Shown: piece by piece, positions 44,861 through 54,218 of the stretch
Position numbering within the stretch: the stretch's first letter is position 1
How the letters are laid out: each line of letters begins with the position of its first letter
DNA from: CAG-873 sp910578365
Lineage (GTDB): Bacteria; Bacteroidota; Bacteroidia; Bacteroidales; Muribaculaceae
Length of the DNA: 64,000 nucleotides
Assembly: GCA_951635545.1 (NCBI GenBank)
Contig: OX620685.1
Location: 1,488,001-1,552,000, forward strand
Direction: 5' to 3'
The notes under the pieces: model-generated
Seen by the model: the letters and a program-made list of their open reading frames with translations, nothing else
Databases searched by the model: none
Told to the model about the DNA's origin: nothing
Translations under genes and position numbers: made by a program

Positions 44861-45478
44861 ATGCTAATCGAACAGCCGCCACTGCCATATCGCCTCCTTT
44901 TTCCGGAGGCGATATGGCGGATAAAGCAGCGCGGGCGCAAGGTGGTGTACCTGACTTTCGACGACGGTCCGATACCGGAGGTTACACCCTGGGTGCTCGA
45001 CCTGCTCGACCGACACGGCATTAAAGCAACTTTCTTTATGGTGGGCGACAACGTGCGGAGGCATCCCGAACTGCTCGAACAGGTGCGCAGCCGAGGCCAC
45101 AGCTACGGAAACCACACAATGCACCACCTGCAGGGCATGAAGGTAAGCTCCCATCGTTATATACACGACATAATGGAAGCCGACAGTCTTATCGACTCGC
45201 CTTTGTTCAGACCGCCTCACGGCATTCTGCGCTGGAAGCAGGCGCGCATCATAAAGTTGCGCTACAACCTTATAATGTACGACCTGGTGACACGCGACTA
45301 CTCGCGACGCCTCGGACCGCAGCAGGTATTCGACAATGTCAGGCGTTATACCCGCAACGGCTCTATTATTGTTTTTCACGACTCCCTCAAAGCACAAGTA
45401 AACCTTAAAGAGGCCCTGCCCCGCGCCATAGAGTGGCTAAAGTCTGAAGGCTATGAATTCTTGTCCATCCCTATGTGA
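44861..45478 (+). CDS. Polysaccharide deacetylase family protein
   Basis: This 205-residue NodB-homology enzyme (CE4) shows the catalytic YLTFDDGPIPEVTPWVLDLL, the metal-binding HxxxH in SYGNHTMHH, and RPPHGILRW (motif 3). The late SIIVFHDS carries the motif-5 His. It lacks an obvious signal peptide, although the N-terminus is short and hydrophobic (EQPPLPYRLLFPEAIW). It lies three bases after the glycosyltransferase and overlaps queG. Confidence 0.9.
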   Translation: MLIEQPPLPYRLLFPEAIWRIKQRGRKVVYLTFDDGPIPEVTPWVLDLLDRHGIKATFFMVGDNVRRHPELLEQVRSRGHSYGNHTMHHLQGMKVSSHRYIHDIMEADSLIDSPLFRPPHGILRWKQARIIKLRYNLIMYDLVTRDYSRRLGPQQVFDNVRRYTRNGSIIVFHDSLKAQVNLKEALPRAIEWLKSEGYEFLSIPM

Positions 45479-46388
45479 ATGCCATCCGGCTTGCTTTGCC
45501 AGGCATGCGGTTCTTGCTTGTGGCGCCTGCGCCTGCGGCATAGCGCGTGCATCGGAGGTCGATGCCGCCGATACCGCCGCCTATGACCGCTGGCTGCACT
45601 GCGGCAATAACGCGGATATGGAATACATGGAGCGTAACAGGCTCGTGCGGCTCGACCCGGCTCGGCTCCACGAAGGCACCCGCACCGTAATCGCCGCAGC
45701 CTTCAACTACCGTCCGGTCCGTCGCTCGGTTTACTTCGCCGACTATGCCATTGGTGCTGACTATCATTATGTGCTGAAACAGCGTCTGGGCGAAGCCGCC
45801 GACGCATTGTGCCGCCGTTTTGGCGGCAGTAGCCGTATTGTGGTCGACAGCGCTCCCATGCGCGAGCGCTATTGGGCGCAGCGGGCCGGTATAGGCTTTG
45901 TGGCCGACAATGGCATGCTCTGTGTGCCCGGCTACGGCATGGCTGTGGTACTCGGTTTCATACTGTGGACAGGCGAGGCCCTGCCGGATACACCATCCGC
46001 AGGCGAGTGTCTGCACTGCGGACGCTGCCGTAAGGCTTGCCCCGGAGGAGCGCTCTGCCCCGACGGTCAGCTCGATGCCCGCCGATGCCTGTCGTATCTT
46101 ACCATAGAACACCGCGGCGAATTTCCGGACGGCATGTTCCGCATGCCCAAGGTGTATGGCTGCGACAATTGCCGCCGCAGTTGTCCGCTCGACTGCGGTC
46201 CTGCAACGGATATTCCTGAATTTACTCCTGTAGCGGAAATTATGGATTTGACACCGGAGGAAATGGCCGAACTTGGCCCGGGACGCTTCCGCAGCATTTT
46301 CGGGCCTACGGCTGTCAACCGCCTGCGTGTGCAGGGGCTACGCCGCAATGCCCTGCGCTTTATTGGCGGTCTTCCGCCTGCTGAATGA
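45453..46388 (+). CDS. queG: Epoxyqueuosine reductase
   Basis: This 311-residue cobalamin-dependent iron-sulfur enzyme performs the last step of queuosine synthesis. It shows YWAQRAGIGFVADNGMLCV (cofactor region) and two ferredoxin-type clusters, CLHCGRCRKACPGGAL and CDNCRRSCPLDC. The start ATG overlaps the deacetylase by 26 bp; the first 20 residues are poorly conserved, so the start could be slightly later. Its 3' end overlaps the convergent HAD gene by 29 bp. Confidence 0.92.
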   Translation: MNSCPSLCECHPACFARHAVLACGACACGIARASEVDAADTAAYDRWLHCGNNADMEYMERNRLVRLDPARLHEGTRTVIAAAFNYRPVRRSVYFADYAIGADYHYVLKQRLGEAADALCRRFGGSSRIVVDSAPMRERYWAQRAGIGFVADNGMLCVPGYGMAVVLGFILWTGEALPDTPSAGECLHCGRCRKACPGGALCPDGQLDARRCLSYLTIEHRGEFPDGMFRMPKVYGCDNCRRSCPLDCGPATDIPEFTPVAEIMDLTPEEMAELGPGRFRSIFGPTAVNRLRVQGLRRNALRFIGGLPPAE

Positions 46389-47202
46389 ACTTCGCAACCG
46401 AATCGTCGGTATTCGGGCTTATGACACGTCCGGCGGCCTCTTTTACCTCAGGCAGTGCATTTCCTACAGCCACGGCCTCGTCGGCTATGGCGAGCATGGA
46501 AAGGTCGTTGATATTGTCGCCGAAAACCACCAGACGGTCAGCGCCTATGCGCCGTTGCAGACTTTTGATGGCTGCAGCTTTCGACACTCCCGGGGCGAAA
46601 ACCTCCAGCAAAGCAAGCTCCGGATTAAAAATGTCGGGGTAATACGACACTGCGCATTCAGTGGCCTCTGCCAGCCGATGTCCGGCCTTATAGATGCCTT
46701 GTTTCGGTCCCATGGCGAAATACAGAATTTTGCGTCCTACGACACTCTCGGGCGGGCGCGAGCCAAGATTGAAGTGCTTCAGTCGCAGATCGCGCCGCTC
46801 CTGATAGAAACCGTCTTCGATATGGTTCAGCTGAGGCATGGCGTGGTACACCTGCATAATGCCGCTGTTGTCGTCGGGCAGGGTGTACACAAAGGGGCAG
46901 ATTCCGGCAGAACTGCATTCGCGTTCCACCTGCTGCTCCAGATCCACAGGCATGAATTGTATTTCTTCGTATGAAGCCGTGTCGCGGTTCCACATGGCCG
47001 CGCCGGTCATAACTATTGCCGGAATCGAGGTGTAAGTATCGGCCAGCAGCGGCACTACGGTGGCCGGAGTGCGTGCCGTGGCCACGGTAATGAGCGCACC
47101 GCGGCGGCTGAGCCTGCTGATAATTTCGGCGCTGCGTGGGCTTACCCTGCTGTCGGCGCCCAGCAGGGTGCCGTCCATGTCGCTTACATAGAGTGTTTTC
47201 AT
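46360..47202 (-). CDS. Cof-type HAD hydrolase
   Basis: This 280-residue phosphatase has HAD motif I SDMDGTLLGADS at the N-terminus, motif II around VTVATARTP, and motif IV in VVFGDNINDLSMLAIADE (near 225). The large cap places it in the IIB (Cof) subfamily of sugar-phosphate or nucleotide phosphatases. The substrate cannot be read from sequence. Its start overlaps the sufS stop by four bases, so it is cotranscribed with the suf genes. Confidence 0.92.
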   Translation of the reverse strand: MKTLYVSDMDGTLLGADSRVSPRSAEIISRLSRRGALITVATARTPATVVPLLADTYTSIPAIVMTGAAMWNRDTASYEEIQFMPVDLEQQVERECSSAGICPFVYTLPDDNSGIMQVYHAMPQLNHIEDGFYQERRDLRLKHFNLGSRPPESVVGRKILYFAMGPKQGIYKAGHRLAEATECAVSYYPDIFNPELALLEVFAPGVSKAAAIKSLQRRIGADRLVVFGDNINDLSMLAIADEAVAVGNALPEVKEAAGRVISPNTDDSVAKFIQQAEDRQ

Positions 47203-48413
47203 TGCAGCATCATCACTGCGCGTTGCAGTGTCTTTATGTAGGAGTCGATTTCGGCTTCAGTGTTGTACATGGCGAAGGAGGCGCGCACGCAACCTTCGAT
47301 GCCCAGGTGCTCCATAAGCGGCTGGGCGCAGTGGTGGCCTGTGCGTACGGCCACCCCCATCTTATCGAGCAGCATGCCCAAATCGTAGGGGTGTATGTCG
47401 CCGACAACAAACGAAATAAGGGCGCATTTGCCGGCTGTGGTACCGAATATGCGCATGCCGGGTATTTTTTCCATCTGTTCGGTGGCGTGGCGCAGCAGGG
47501 CGTGTTCGTGTTCGGCCACTGCTTCGATGCCCGTCGACTCCAGATAGTCAATGGCTGTACGCAGAGCGGCGGCATCAACGAAGTCCGGCGTGCCGGCCTC
47601 GAACTTGAAGGGCAGTTCAGCCCACGAAGTACCGCCGAAGCTCACATGGCCAATCATTTCGCCTCCGCCCTGATAGGGGGGCATTTTCTCCAGCAGGTCG
47701 CGTTTGCCATAAAGTATTCCCACTCCGCATGGGCCGTACATCTTGTGCGATGAGAAGGCGTAGAAGTCGGCGTCGAGGTCGCGGACATCCACTCGCTGGT
47801 GTGCTACAGCCTGGGCGCCGTCGATGCAGCACACGGCACCGTGGGCGTGGGCCAGACGGATTATTTCCTTAACCGGATTTACCGTGCCAAGTACATTCGA
47901 CACATGGCAAACGCTCACCACACGAGTGCGCGGGCCGAGCAGCGCGCGGTATTTATCCATATCCAGGCTGCCCTCGGCCAGCATCGGCACCACTTTTATC
48001 ACTATGCCTTTGCGCTGTTGCAGCAGTTGCCACGGCACAATGTTGCTGTGATGCTCCATTATGGTGAGTATTACCTCGTCGCCCTCGCCGAGCAACTCGC
48101 CGTAGCTCGAGGCCACCAGATTGATGCCTTCGGTGGTGCCGCGGGTGAATATCACCTCCTCGCGCGAGCCTGCGTTTATAAAGTCGCGCACCCTGAGCCT
48201 TGCGGCTTCCATGGCGTCGGTGGCTTCCTGCGACAGGCAGTGTACGCCGCGATGTACGTTGGCCTTGTACCGGTAGTACATTTTTTCGATTTCCTCCACT
48301 ACACAGCGCGGAGTCTGCGACGTTGCCGTGTTGTCGAAGTAAATCAGCGGCTTGCCGTAGATGCTACGCTGCAGTATCGGGAAGTCGTGCCGTATTTTTT
48401 CTACATCAACCAT
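47199..48413 (-). CDS. sufS: Cysteine desulfurase SufS
   Basis: This 404-residue PLP enzyme supplies sulfur for Fe-S cluster assembly. The PLP lysine is in FYAFSSHKMYGPCGVG (near 225) and the catalytic cysteine in VRTGHHCAQPLMEHLG (near 363). Group II features, including the shorter active-site loop, fit SufS rather than IscS. It lies at the end of sufBCD. SufE or SufU is not in the window. Confidence 0.95.
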   Translation of the reverse strand: MVDVEKIRHDFPILQRSIYGKPLIYFDNTATSQTPRCVVEEIEKMYYRYKANVHRGVHCLSQEATDAMEAARLRVRDFINAGSREEVIFTRGTTEGINLVASSYGELLGEGDEVILTIMEHHSNIVPWQLLQQRKGIVIKVVPMLAEGSLDMDKYRALLGPRTRVVSVCHVSNVLGTVNPVKEIIRLAHAHGAVCCIDGAQAVAHQRVDVRDLDADFYAFSSHKMYGPCGVGILYGKRDLLEKMPPYQGGGEMIGHVSFGGTSWAELPFKFEAGTPDFVDAAALRTAIDYLESTGIEAVAEHEHALLRHATEQMEKIPGMRIFGTTAGKCALISFVVGDIHPYDLGMLLDKMGVAVRTGHHCAQPLMEHLGIEGCVRASFAMYNTEAEIDSYIKTLQRAVMMLQ

Positions 48414-49776
48414 TTTTAATGTTAAATTTTAAGTTGCAGTCGCCGCAGATGGCATCGGAGCCGTACAGTCGTCGCTCTACCAGATGTCGCAGGCGTTCGC
48501 GGAGGCCTTCGAGGCTGATGGTGTCGATGACATCGGCCATAAAAGCCTGCATCAGCATCATGCGGGCTTCGGCCATTGGTATGCCTCGCGACCGCATGTA
48601 GAACATGGCACGCTCGTCGAGCTGACCTGTAGTAGCGCCGTGGCTGCACTTTACGTCATCGCAGTATATAAGCAGCTGCGGGCGGGTGTGCATTCTGGCG
48701 CCCGTGGCAGCCAGTAGGTTGCGGTTGCTCTGGTAGGCCTCGGTTTTCACTGCGCCTTCGTCAACAACTATAAGGCCTTCGAATGCTCCGGTGGCATCGT
48801 CGGAGAGTACGTATTTGAACAGTTGCTCGCTGTGGCAGTGTTGCCCGTGGTGGCGCAGCAGAGTGGAGTTGTCGGTCTTCTGCTTGCCTATGGCGGTGAC
48901 CATGCCTGCCAGGCGGGTTTCGCAGCGGTCGCCGTCGACATCGATAATGTAGTCGTTGCGGGTTACTCCGCCGCTGAGTGTGGTGCCGTTGACAGTGAGT
49001 CGGCTGCGGCTTTGCTGCTTGCCGTAAAAGCGGCTGACGCGCGAAGTCAGTCCGTTGGCTTCCTCGATTTCGTACACGTCGAGGGCGGCGCCTTCGGCCA
49101 GCACGGCCTCTACTACCTGCGAGTTCACATATTGGAATCCGGTGTCGCGACTGTGGTCGCACAGCAGCACACGTGCTTCCGAGTCGGCTTCCATCACAAT
49201 GAGTATACGGCGCAGAGCAAGCATGGGTAGCGGCGCGTTGAATATGGCCACAATCTGCAGCGGTTTTTCGAGTTTCACGCCTTTGGCCACATGCAGCAGT
49301 ATGCCGTCCTGTAGCAGCAGGGTGTTGAGTGCGGTCGCGGCATCGCTGTCCATATCGGCAAGCGAGCCCAGGTACTGCTGCAGCACCTGCGGGCATTTTT
49401 CGGCGGCCTCGCTGAAACTGCACAGGGTTACGCCCTGCGGCAACTGGTTCAGTAATGAGGCCGTGGGGCGGTATATGTCGTTTATTATCAGGCCCAGCAT
49501 AGTGCTGACCTTTGGAACATCGCAGCGGAATGTATCGGCCAGATCGGCTTCGAAGCACATACGTTGCAGGTTCACGCCCAGGTCGGGTGCGAACACGTCT
49601 TCGAGCGATGTGCGCTCGTAGCCTTCATCGCCTTTGCGTGGCAGACGGCCTGTTGCTTCGAGGGCCGAGAGTGCCGCCGGACGCAGACGGCGTATGGCCT
49701 CGGGCGAGGCGGCGTCGAGCGTCTGATGCTGCGAGCGGTAAAGCTCAATGTATTGTAGTAGCGAAGTATCTTCCAT
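48406..49776 (-). CDS. sufD: Fe-S cluster assembly protein SufD
   Basis: This 456-residue scaffold-complex subunit shows the SufBD beta-helix core and the late motif VKCSHGATTGQLDERAMFYMRSRG, which is the family hallmark. The N-terminal part is variable. It forms the SufBC2D complex with the neighbours. It overlaps sufS and is two bases from sufC. Confidence 0.93.
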   Translation of the reverse strand: MEDTSLLQYIELYRSQHQTLDAASPEAIRRLRPAALSALEATGRLPRKGDEGYERTSLEDVFAPDLGVNLQRMCFEADLADTFRCDVPKVSTMLGLIINDIYRPTASLLNQLPQGVTLCSFSEAAEKCPQVLQQYLGSLADMDSDAATALNTLLLQDGILLHVAKGVKLEKPLQIVAIFNAPLPMLALRRILIVMEADSEARVLLCDHSRDTGFQYVNSQVVEAVLAEGAALDVYEIEEANGLTSRVSRFYGKQQSRSRLTVNGTTLSGGVTRNDYIIDVDGDRCETRLAGMVTAIGKQKTDNSTLLRHHGQHCHSEQLFKYVLSDDATGAFEGLIVVDEGAVKTEAYQSNRNLLAATGARMHTRPQLLIYCDDVKCSHGATTGQLDERAMFYMRSRGIPMAEARMMLMQAFMADVIDTISLEGLRERLRHLVERRLYGSDAICGDCNLKFNIKNG

Positions 49777-49778
49777 AA

Positions 49779-50549
49779 TTACATTTCACCGTCAACCTGT
49801 TCTTTAATCCAGTCGTATCCTTTCTCCTCGAGTTCTAGAGCCAGTTCGGGGCCTCCCGAGTACACAATACGGCCTTTGTACAAGATGTGTACGAAGTCGG
49901 GCTTGATATAATCGAGCAGGCGCTGGTAGTGAGTGATTACGATGGTGGCGTTGCGGTCGGTCTTGAGTTTGTTTACACCTGATGCAACGATGCGGAGGGC
50001 GTCGATGTCGAGGCCCGAGTCGGTTTCGTCGAGAATCGACAGGCGCGGTTCGAGCACGGCCATCTGGAAAATTTCGTTGCGTTTCTTTTCGCCGCCCGAG
50101 AAACCTTCGTTTACAGAGCGCGACGCGAGTTTGTTGTCGAGTTCGACCACTGCGCGCTTCTGGCGCATGAGTTTGAGGAAGTCGCCTGCCGACAGCGGGG
50201 CTTCGTCGAAGTATTTGCGCTTGGCGTTTACGGCGGCACGCATGAAGTTTACCATCGACACACCCGGAATCTCCACCGGATACTGGAAGGACAGGAACAG
50301 GCCTTCGTGGCTGCGGTTTTCGGGCGAGAGGGCCAGCAGGTCAACTCCGTGGAAGTCTGCGCTTCCGCCGGTGACGGTAAAACGGGGGTCGCCGGCCAAC
50401 ACACCCGACAGGGTACTCTTGCCTGAGCCGTTGGGGCCCATTATGGCGTGTACTTCGCCGGGGCGTATGGTCAGGTTTATGCCCTTGAGAATTTCCTTGC
50501 CTTCGATTCCGGCATGAAGGTCTTTGACCTCCAATAATATATCGTTCAT
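49779..50549 (-). CDS. sufC: Fe-S cluster assembly ATPase SufC
   Basis: This 256-residue soluble ABC ATPase has Walker A GPNGSGKSTLSG (near 38), the signature GFSGGEKKRNEIFQM (near 150) and Walker B LSILDETDSGLDID. The SufC-specific Q-loop sequence FLSFQYPVEIPG is present. It powers the SufBCD complex. A short AATGTT repeat lies before it. Confidence 0.97.
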   Translation of the reverse strand: MNDILLEVKDLHAGIEGKEILKGINLTIRPGEVHAIMGPNGSGKSTLSGVLAGDPRFTVTGGSADFHGVDLLALSPENRSHEGLFLSFQYPVEIPGVSMVNFMRAAVNAKRKYFDEAPLSAGDFLKLMRQKRAVVELDNKLASRSVNEGFSGGEKKRNEIFQMAVLEPRLSILDETDSGLDIDALRIVASGVNKLKTDRNATIVITHYQRLLDYIKPDFVHILYKGRIVYSGGPELALELEEKGYDWIKEQVDGEM

Positions 50550-50552
50550 TTA

Positions 50553-50577
50553 AAGTTGAATGTTAAATGTTGAATGT
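50553..50577. repeat. Short AT-rich repeats of AATGTT before sufC
   Basis: GAATGTTAAATGTTGAATGTT occurs between sufB and sufC and matches the run before mraY. It is probably a simple slippage repeat and may place spacing between the cistrons. Confidence 0.45.
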
Positions 50578-50585
50578 TATATTTT

Positions 50586-52094
50586 TCAGCCTACGCTGCC
50601 TTCGAGGGTGATACTGAGCAGTTTCTGAGCCTCAACGGCGAACTCCATAGGCAGCTTGTTCATCACCTCTTTGGCGTATCCGTTCACAATCAGGCCTACG
50701 GCCTCCTCGGTGGGTATGCCGCGCTGGTTGCAGTAGAAGAGCTGTTCTTCGCTGATTTTCGATGTAGTGGCCTCATGCTCCACAATGGCGCTGTCGTTCA
50801 TTACATCGATGTACGGAAAGGTATGTGCACCGCAGGTGTCGCTCAGCAGCAGCGAGTCGCATTGTGTGTAGTTGCGCACTCCGGAGGCGTCGGGGGCCAC
50901 ACGCACCAGACCGCGGTATGAGTTCTGGCTGTGACCGGCCGAGATGCCTTTCGACACAATTGTCGAGCGGCTGTTCTTGCCCAGGTGTATCATTTTGGTG
51001 CCGGTGTCGGCCTGCTGCCTGTTGCGGGTCACGGCTACAGAGTAGAATTCGCCTACCGAGCCTTCGCCGGCCAGAATGCAGCCCGGATATTTCCATGTTA
51101 TGGCCGAGCCGGTTTCCACCTGCGTCCACGACAGTTTGGAGAAGTCGCCCCGGCAGAGTCCGCGTTTGGTCACAAAGTTATATACGCCTCCCCGGCCCTC
51201 GGCATCGCCTGCATACCAGTTCTGCACGGTCGAGTACTTCACTTCGGCGCGTTCTTCGACTATGATTTCCACAATAGCCGCGTGGAGCTGGTTTTCGTCG
51301 CGTTGAGGTGCCGTACAACCTTCGAGGTAGCTAACGTATGCTTCATCGTCGGCCACAATCAGGGTGCGTTCGAACTGGCCTGTACCGGCGGCGTTGATAC
51401 GGAAGTAGGTGCTGAGTTCCATTGGGCACCGCACACCTTTTGGTATGTACACGAACGAGCCGTCGGAGAATACCGCCGAGTTAAGAGCGGCAAAGAAGTT
51501 GTCGCGGTAGCTTACCACTTTGCCCAGATACTTGCGCACCAGTTCGGGGTAGTCGCGCACGGCTTCGCTGAGCGAGCAGAAAATCACGCCGAGTTCGGCC
51601 AGGCGCTCGCGGTGTGTGGTTTTTACCGACACCGAGTCCATTACTGCGTCGACTGCCATGCCTGAGAGCAGTTTCTGCTCTTCCAGCGGTATGCCCAGGC
51701 GGTTGAAGGTGTCGAGAACGGCGGGGTCTACTTCGTCGAGGCTCTTAGGGCCTTCCTTGGCCTTTGGCGCGGCGTAGTAGCTGATTGCCTGGAAGTCGAT
51801 TTCCGGAATCTCCAGGTGTGCCCATCGGGGCATTTTCATTGTCTGCCAGTGGCGGAATGCCTTAAGACGGAATTCCAGCAGCCATTCAGGCTCGCCTTTT
51901 TTTGCAGAAATCAGGCGTACGACCTCTTCGTTGAGGCCTTGCGGAATGATTTCGCTGTCGATGTCGCTCACGAATCCGTATTTATAGTCGGAGCTTGTGG
52001 CGGAGTTGATTATATCCTCGCTGTGCTGCGCTTGAGTTACGGGTATCTGTGCCTTGTCGGCGCCCGGATTATTGTTTTTGTCTTCTTGTTTCAT
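50586..52094 (-). CDS. sufB: Fe-S cluster assembly protein SufB
   Basis: This 502-residue scaffold protein shows SAVFSDGSFVYIPKGVRCP, YSTVQNWYAGDAEGRGGVYN and the C-terminal AIVEHEATTSKISEEQLFY, with the cysteine in LEGCTAPQRDENQLH important for the cluster. Length is normal. It starts two bases after the cvpA stop and is the first suf gene. Confidence 0.97.
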   Translation of the reverse strand: MKQEDKNNNPGADKAQIPVTQAQHSEDIINSATSSDYKYGFVSDIDSEIIPQGLNEEVVRLISAKKGEPEWLLEFRLKAFRHWQTMKMPRWAHLEIPEIDFQAISYYAAPKAKEGPKSLDEVDPAVLDTFNRLGIPLEEQKLLSGMAVDAVMDSVSVKTTHRERLAELGVIFCSLSEAVRDYPELVRKYLGKVVSYRDNFFAALNSAVFSDGSFVYIPKGVRCPMELSTYFRINAAGTGQFERTLIVADDEAYVSYLEGCTAPQRDENQLHAAIVEIIVEERAEVKYSTVQNWYAGDAEGRGGVYNFVTKRGLCRGDFSKLSWTQVETGSAITWKYPGCILAGEGSVGEFYSVAVTRNRQQADTGTKMIHLGKNSRSTIVSKGISAGHSQNSYRGLVRVAPDASGVRNYTQCDSLLLSDTCGAHTFPYIDVMNDSAIVEHEATTSKISEEQLFYCNQRGIPTEEAVGLIVNGYAKEVMNKLPMEFAVEAQKLLSITLEGSVG

Positions 52095-52095
52095 G

Positions 52096-52548
52096 TCAGT
52101 TCAGAAATCCCAGCAGAGCCGGGGCTACATTGTACACAAGGCCGCGGAGGCCTTCGGTGGTTGCGTCGGCCGGAGCGGTCGAGGGCGATACCATGTGCCA
52201 CAGGTTCATGAACAGGCTCAGTACCACCGCAACCTCAAGGGCGCAGAAGGCGACTCCGCACAGCCGGTTCACTATCGTGAGGTGAAGCGCCCGGAACAGC
52301 GACTGCAGCATACGGCCCAGCAGAAAGCAGGCCAGATAGGCTACGATGAATACAAGCACGTTGGCCACCACCAGGTCGGTGGCGTCGGGGCCTATATGCA
52401 GAGCCAGTCGGTGGGCGACCATGCGGCATGCAACCACGCCGGCTATAAGGCCGATTACCTGTGCAGCCATGGCTATGATGCCTTTGAAGTAACCGCGCAG
52501 AGCGGCAGCTCCAAGTAATACAACCAATAAAATGTCGAATGCGTTCAT
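52096..52548 (-). CDS. CvpA family membrane protein
   Basis: This protein of about 150 residues starts at MNAFDILLVVLLGAAALRGY; an upstream extension of eight codons crosses the promoter. It has four hydrophobic segments and the glycine-rich start typical of CvpA (colicin V production-like) proteins. It lies directly before sufB, and its promoter likely serves the entire suf unit. Its role here is unknown. Confidence 0.85.
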   Translation of the reverse strand: MNAFDILLVVLLGAAALRGYFKGIIAMAAQVIGLIAGVVACRMVAHRLALHIGPDATDLVVANVLVFIVAYLACFLLGRMLQSLFRALHLTIVNRLCGVAFCALEVAVVLSLFMNLWHMVSPSTAPADATTEGLRGLVYNVAPALLGFLN

Positions 52549-52569
52549 TATGTTGCTTTCTTGAAACCG

Positions 52570-52577
52570 CAAATATA
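52570..52577 (-). promoter_or_regulatory. -7 element of the cvpA-suf operon (TATATTTG)
   Basis: An exact match to TAnnTTTG 22 bp before the cvpA ATG. A well-spaced -33 TTTG is not visible, so the promoter may depend on an activator. Confidence 0.55.
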
Positions 52578-52642
52578 CAAATTTTTTTGCAAAGCGAGGA
52601 TAAGAAACTATCCGGAGCGCCCAAAATTTGCTCGCGGCGGCC

Positions 52643-53362
52643 TCAGACGGGCAGTCTGGACGCTTTCAGACGGGCCACAAGTTCCTGTTCGCGCCCCTGG
52701 CAGTAGTGGTTGCAGAGTTTGTGGAAGCGTGGCGAGTGGTTCATCTCCGACAGGTGAGCCAGTTCGTGGTAAATCACATAGTCGCGCAGTGGCTGCTCGT
52801 AAAATACCAGTATACAGCTCAAGGCTATGTAACCGCGGCAGTCGCAGCGCCCCAGTGTGCGCTGGCCTTTGCTTATGGTCCATCCGATGGGATGGCGTCC
52901 TACGCGGTCGGCCAGTTCGTTTGCCCGCGGTATCAGTATTGCGGGAGCTTCGGCGGCGGCTATATTGCGCAGCACGCGGCCAATGGCAATTACTGCCGCC
53001 GGGCTTGAAATGTCGAGCGAAGCGGGCACATACAAGGCCCAGCCGCCGGTGCAGCGCCGTGCTTCTATGAGTTTGCTGTTGGTTTCGAGGCTCTCGATTA
53101 TCACTTTGAATTCGCCGCAGTCGATTACCTGTCCGAGGTAATATTTGTTGTCGGCGGGCTTGTGTGGCAGCAGGCGTGGCTTGAGTACGTCGAGGGTTTT
53201 GTAAAATTCGTCTTCGGTCACGCGAGGCGGTACCGAAAGTTGCAGCTCGCCGGTTTTCCACCGGGCCACAAAGCGTTTGGCCCGGCTGCGTACCACGTAG
53301 TGGATCACGCCCAGTTCGTTGTGCCTTATGCGCCCGCTGCCTGTCAGTACCAGCCTGCTCAT
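52643..53362 (-). CDS. YgjP/DUF45-type zinc metallopeptidase
   Basis: The start ATG overlaps the nadK stop (ATGA), giving 239 residues that begin MSRLVLTGSGRIRHNELGV. The metal site is in VIYHELAHLSEMNHSPRFH (HExxH plus a third His), near residues 185-203, preceded by GRCDCRGYIALSCILVFYEQ. These are the features of the YgjP-like (WLM-related) family. A longer reading to 53710 is an artefact inside nadK. Confidence 0.85.
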   Translation of the reverse strand: MSRLVLTGSGRIRHNELGVIHYVVRSRAKRFVARWKTGELQLSVPPRVTEDEFYKTLDVLKPRLLPHKPADNKYYLGQVIDCGEFKVIIESLETNSKLIEARRCTGGWALYVPASLDISSPAAVIAIGRVLRNIAAAEAPAILIPRANELADRVGRHPIGWTISKGQRTLGRCDCRGYIALSCILVFYEQPLRDYVIYHELAHLSEMNHSPRFHKLCNHYCQGREQELVARLKASRLPV

Positions 53363-54213
53363 TCCCAGCCGAGTTTTGAATTCAGTACGGCGGCGAAGCC
53401 ACGGTCGCGGTGCCGGAGCACACTTACTGTATAGGGGGCCTTGACCACCGAAATGCCGGTACCCATGGCAAGACTTACACTTCGGCCGTCGACACTCAGG
53501 CGGAAGCGGTCGGCGCGTCCTTGAACCTCTATGTCGATGCGCGAAGCGTCGCCTACTACCAGCGGGCGCATCGACAGCGAGTGTGCCGCTATGGGCGCCA
53601 GCACAAAAGCGGGGGTGTCGGGCGCTATAATCGGGCCGCCTACCGACATGGCGTAGGCGGTGCTGCCGGTGGGTGTGGCCACAATAAGTCCGTCGGCGCG
53701 GTAGTCGCACAGGCGGTGTCCGTCGACGTGGGTGCAGGCCCGAATCATCGAGGCGTTGGCATCCTTAGCCACGGTTATTTCGTTGAGAGCGTATTTGCAG
53801 AATGGCAACTGAGGCTCAACCACCTGCAGCAGGCTGCGCTGCTCGGATATGAAAGCGCCGGCGCGGTATTCGTCGAGCAGCTGCGGCAGTTCGTCGATGC
53901 CTATGGCGGTGAGGAAGCCCAGGTGACCTGTGTTCACGCCCAGTATAGGCAGCGGACGGCTGTCGGTCCACTGCACGGTGCGCAGGAAGGTTCCGTCGCC
54001 GCCTATGCTCAGTACCAGGTCGACATTGCAGTCGAGTTGCTCCATTACGCGCCTGACCGACGCCATAGCTCCCGGTATGCAGCGGATAAGGTAATTATAC
54101 AGCTTAGGGTGCATCACTACCTCTGCGTTTTCGCGTGCGAGCTGGAGCAGAAAGTCCCGGAGTATGTCCAGATAGGCATCCTGATGCCGGCTTCCGTATA
54201 TGGCTATTTTCAT
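53359..54213 (-). CDS. nadK: NAD kinase
   Basis: This 284-residue enzyme phosphorylates NAD to NADP. Motifs are SIGGDGTFLRTVQW (near 70), NTGHLGFLTAIG, the NE motif in CKYALNEITVAKD, and ADGLIVATPTGSTAYAMSVGG. It is complete and overlaps the downstream metallopeptidase start. Confidence 0.97.
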   Translation of the reverse strand: MKIAIYGSRHQDAYLDILRDFLLQLARENAEVVMHPKLYNYLIRCIPGAMASVRRVMEQLDCNVDLVLSIGGDGTFLRTVQWTDSRPLPILGVNTGHLGFLTAIGIDELPQLLDEYRAGAFISEQRSLLQVVEPQLPFCKYALNEITVAKDANASMIRACTHVDGHRLCDYRADGLIVATPTGSTAYAMSVGGPIIAPDTPAFVLAPIAAHSLSMRPLVVGDASRIDIEVQGRADRFRLSVDGRSVSLAMGTGISVVKAPYTVSVLRHRDRGFAAVLNSKLGWE

Positions 54214-54218
54214 TTGAA

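Noticed and set aside
53363..53710. Upstream extension of the YgjP-type metallopeptidase
   Set aside because: It overlaps nadK entirely and is Arg- and Pro-rich in the way of shadow frames; the ATGA junction at 53359-53362 gives a clear start.
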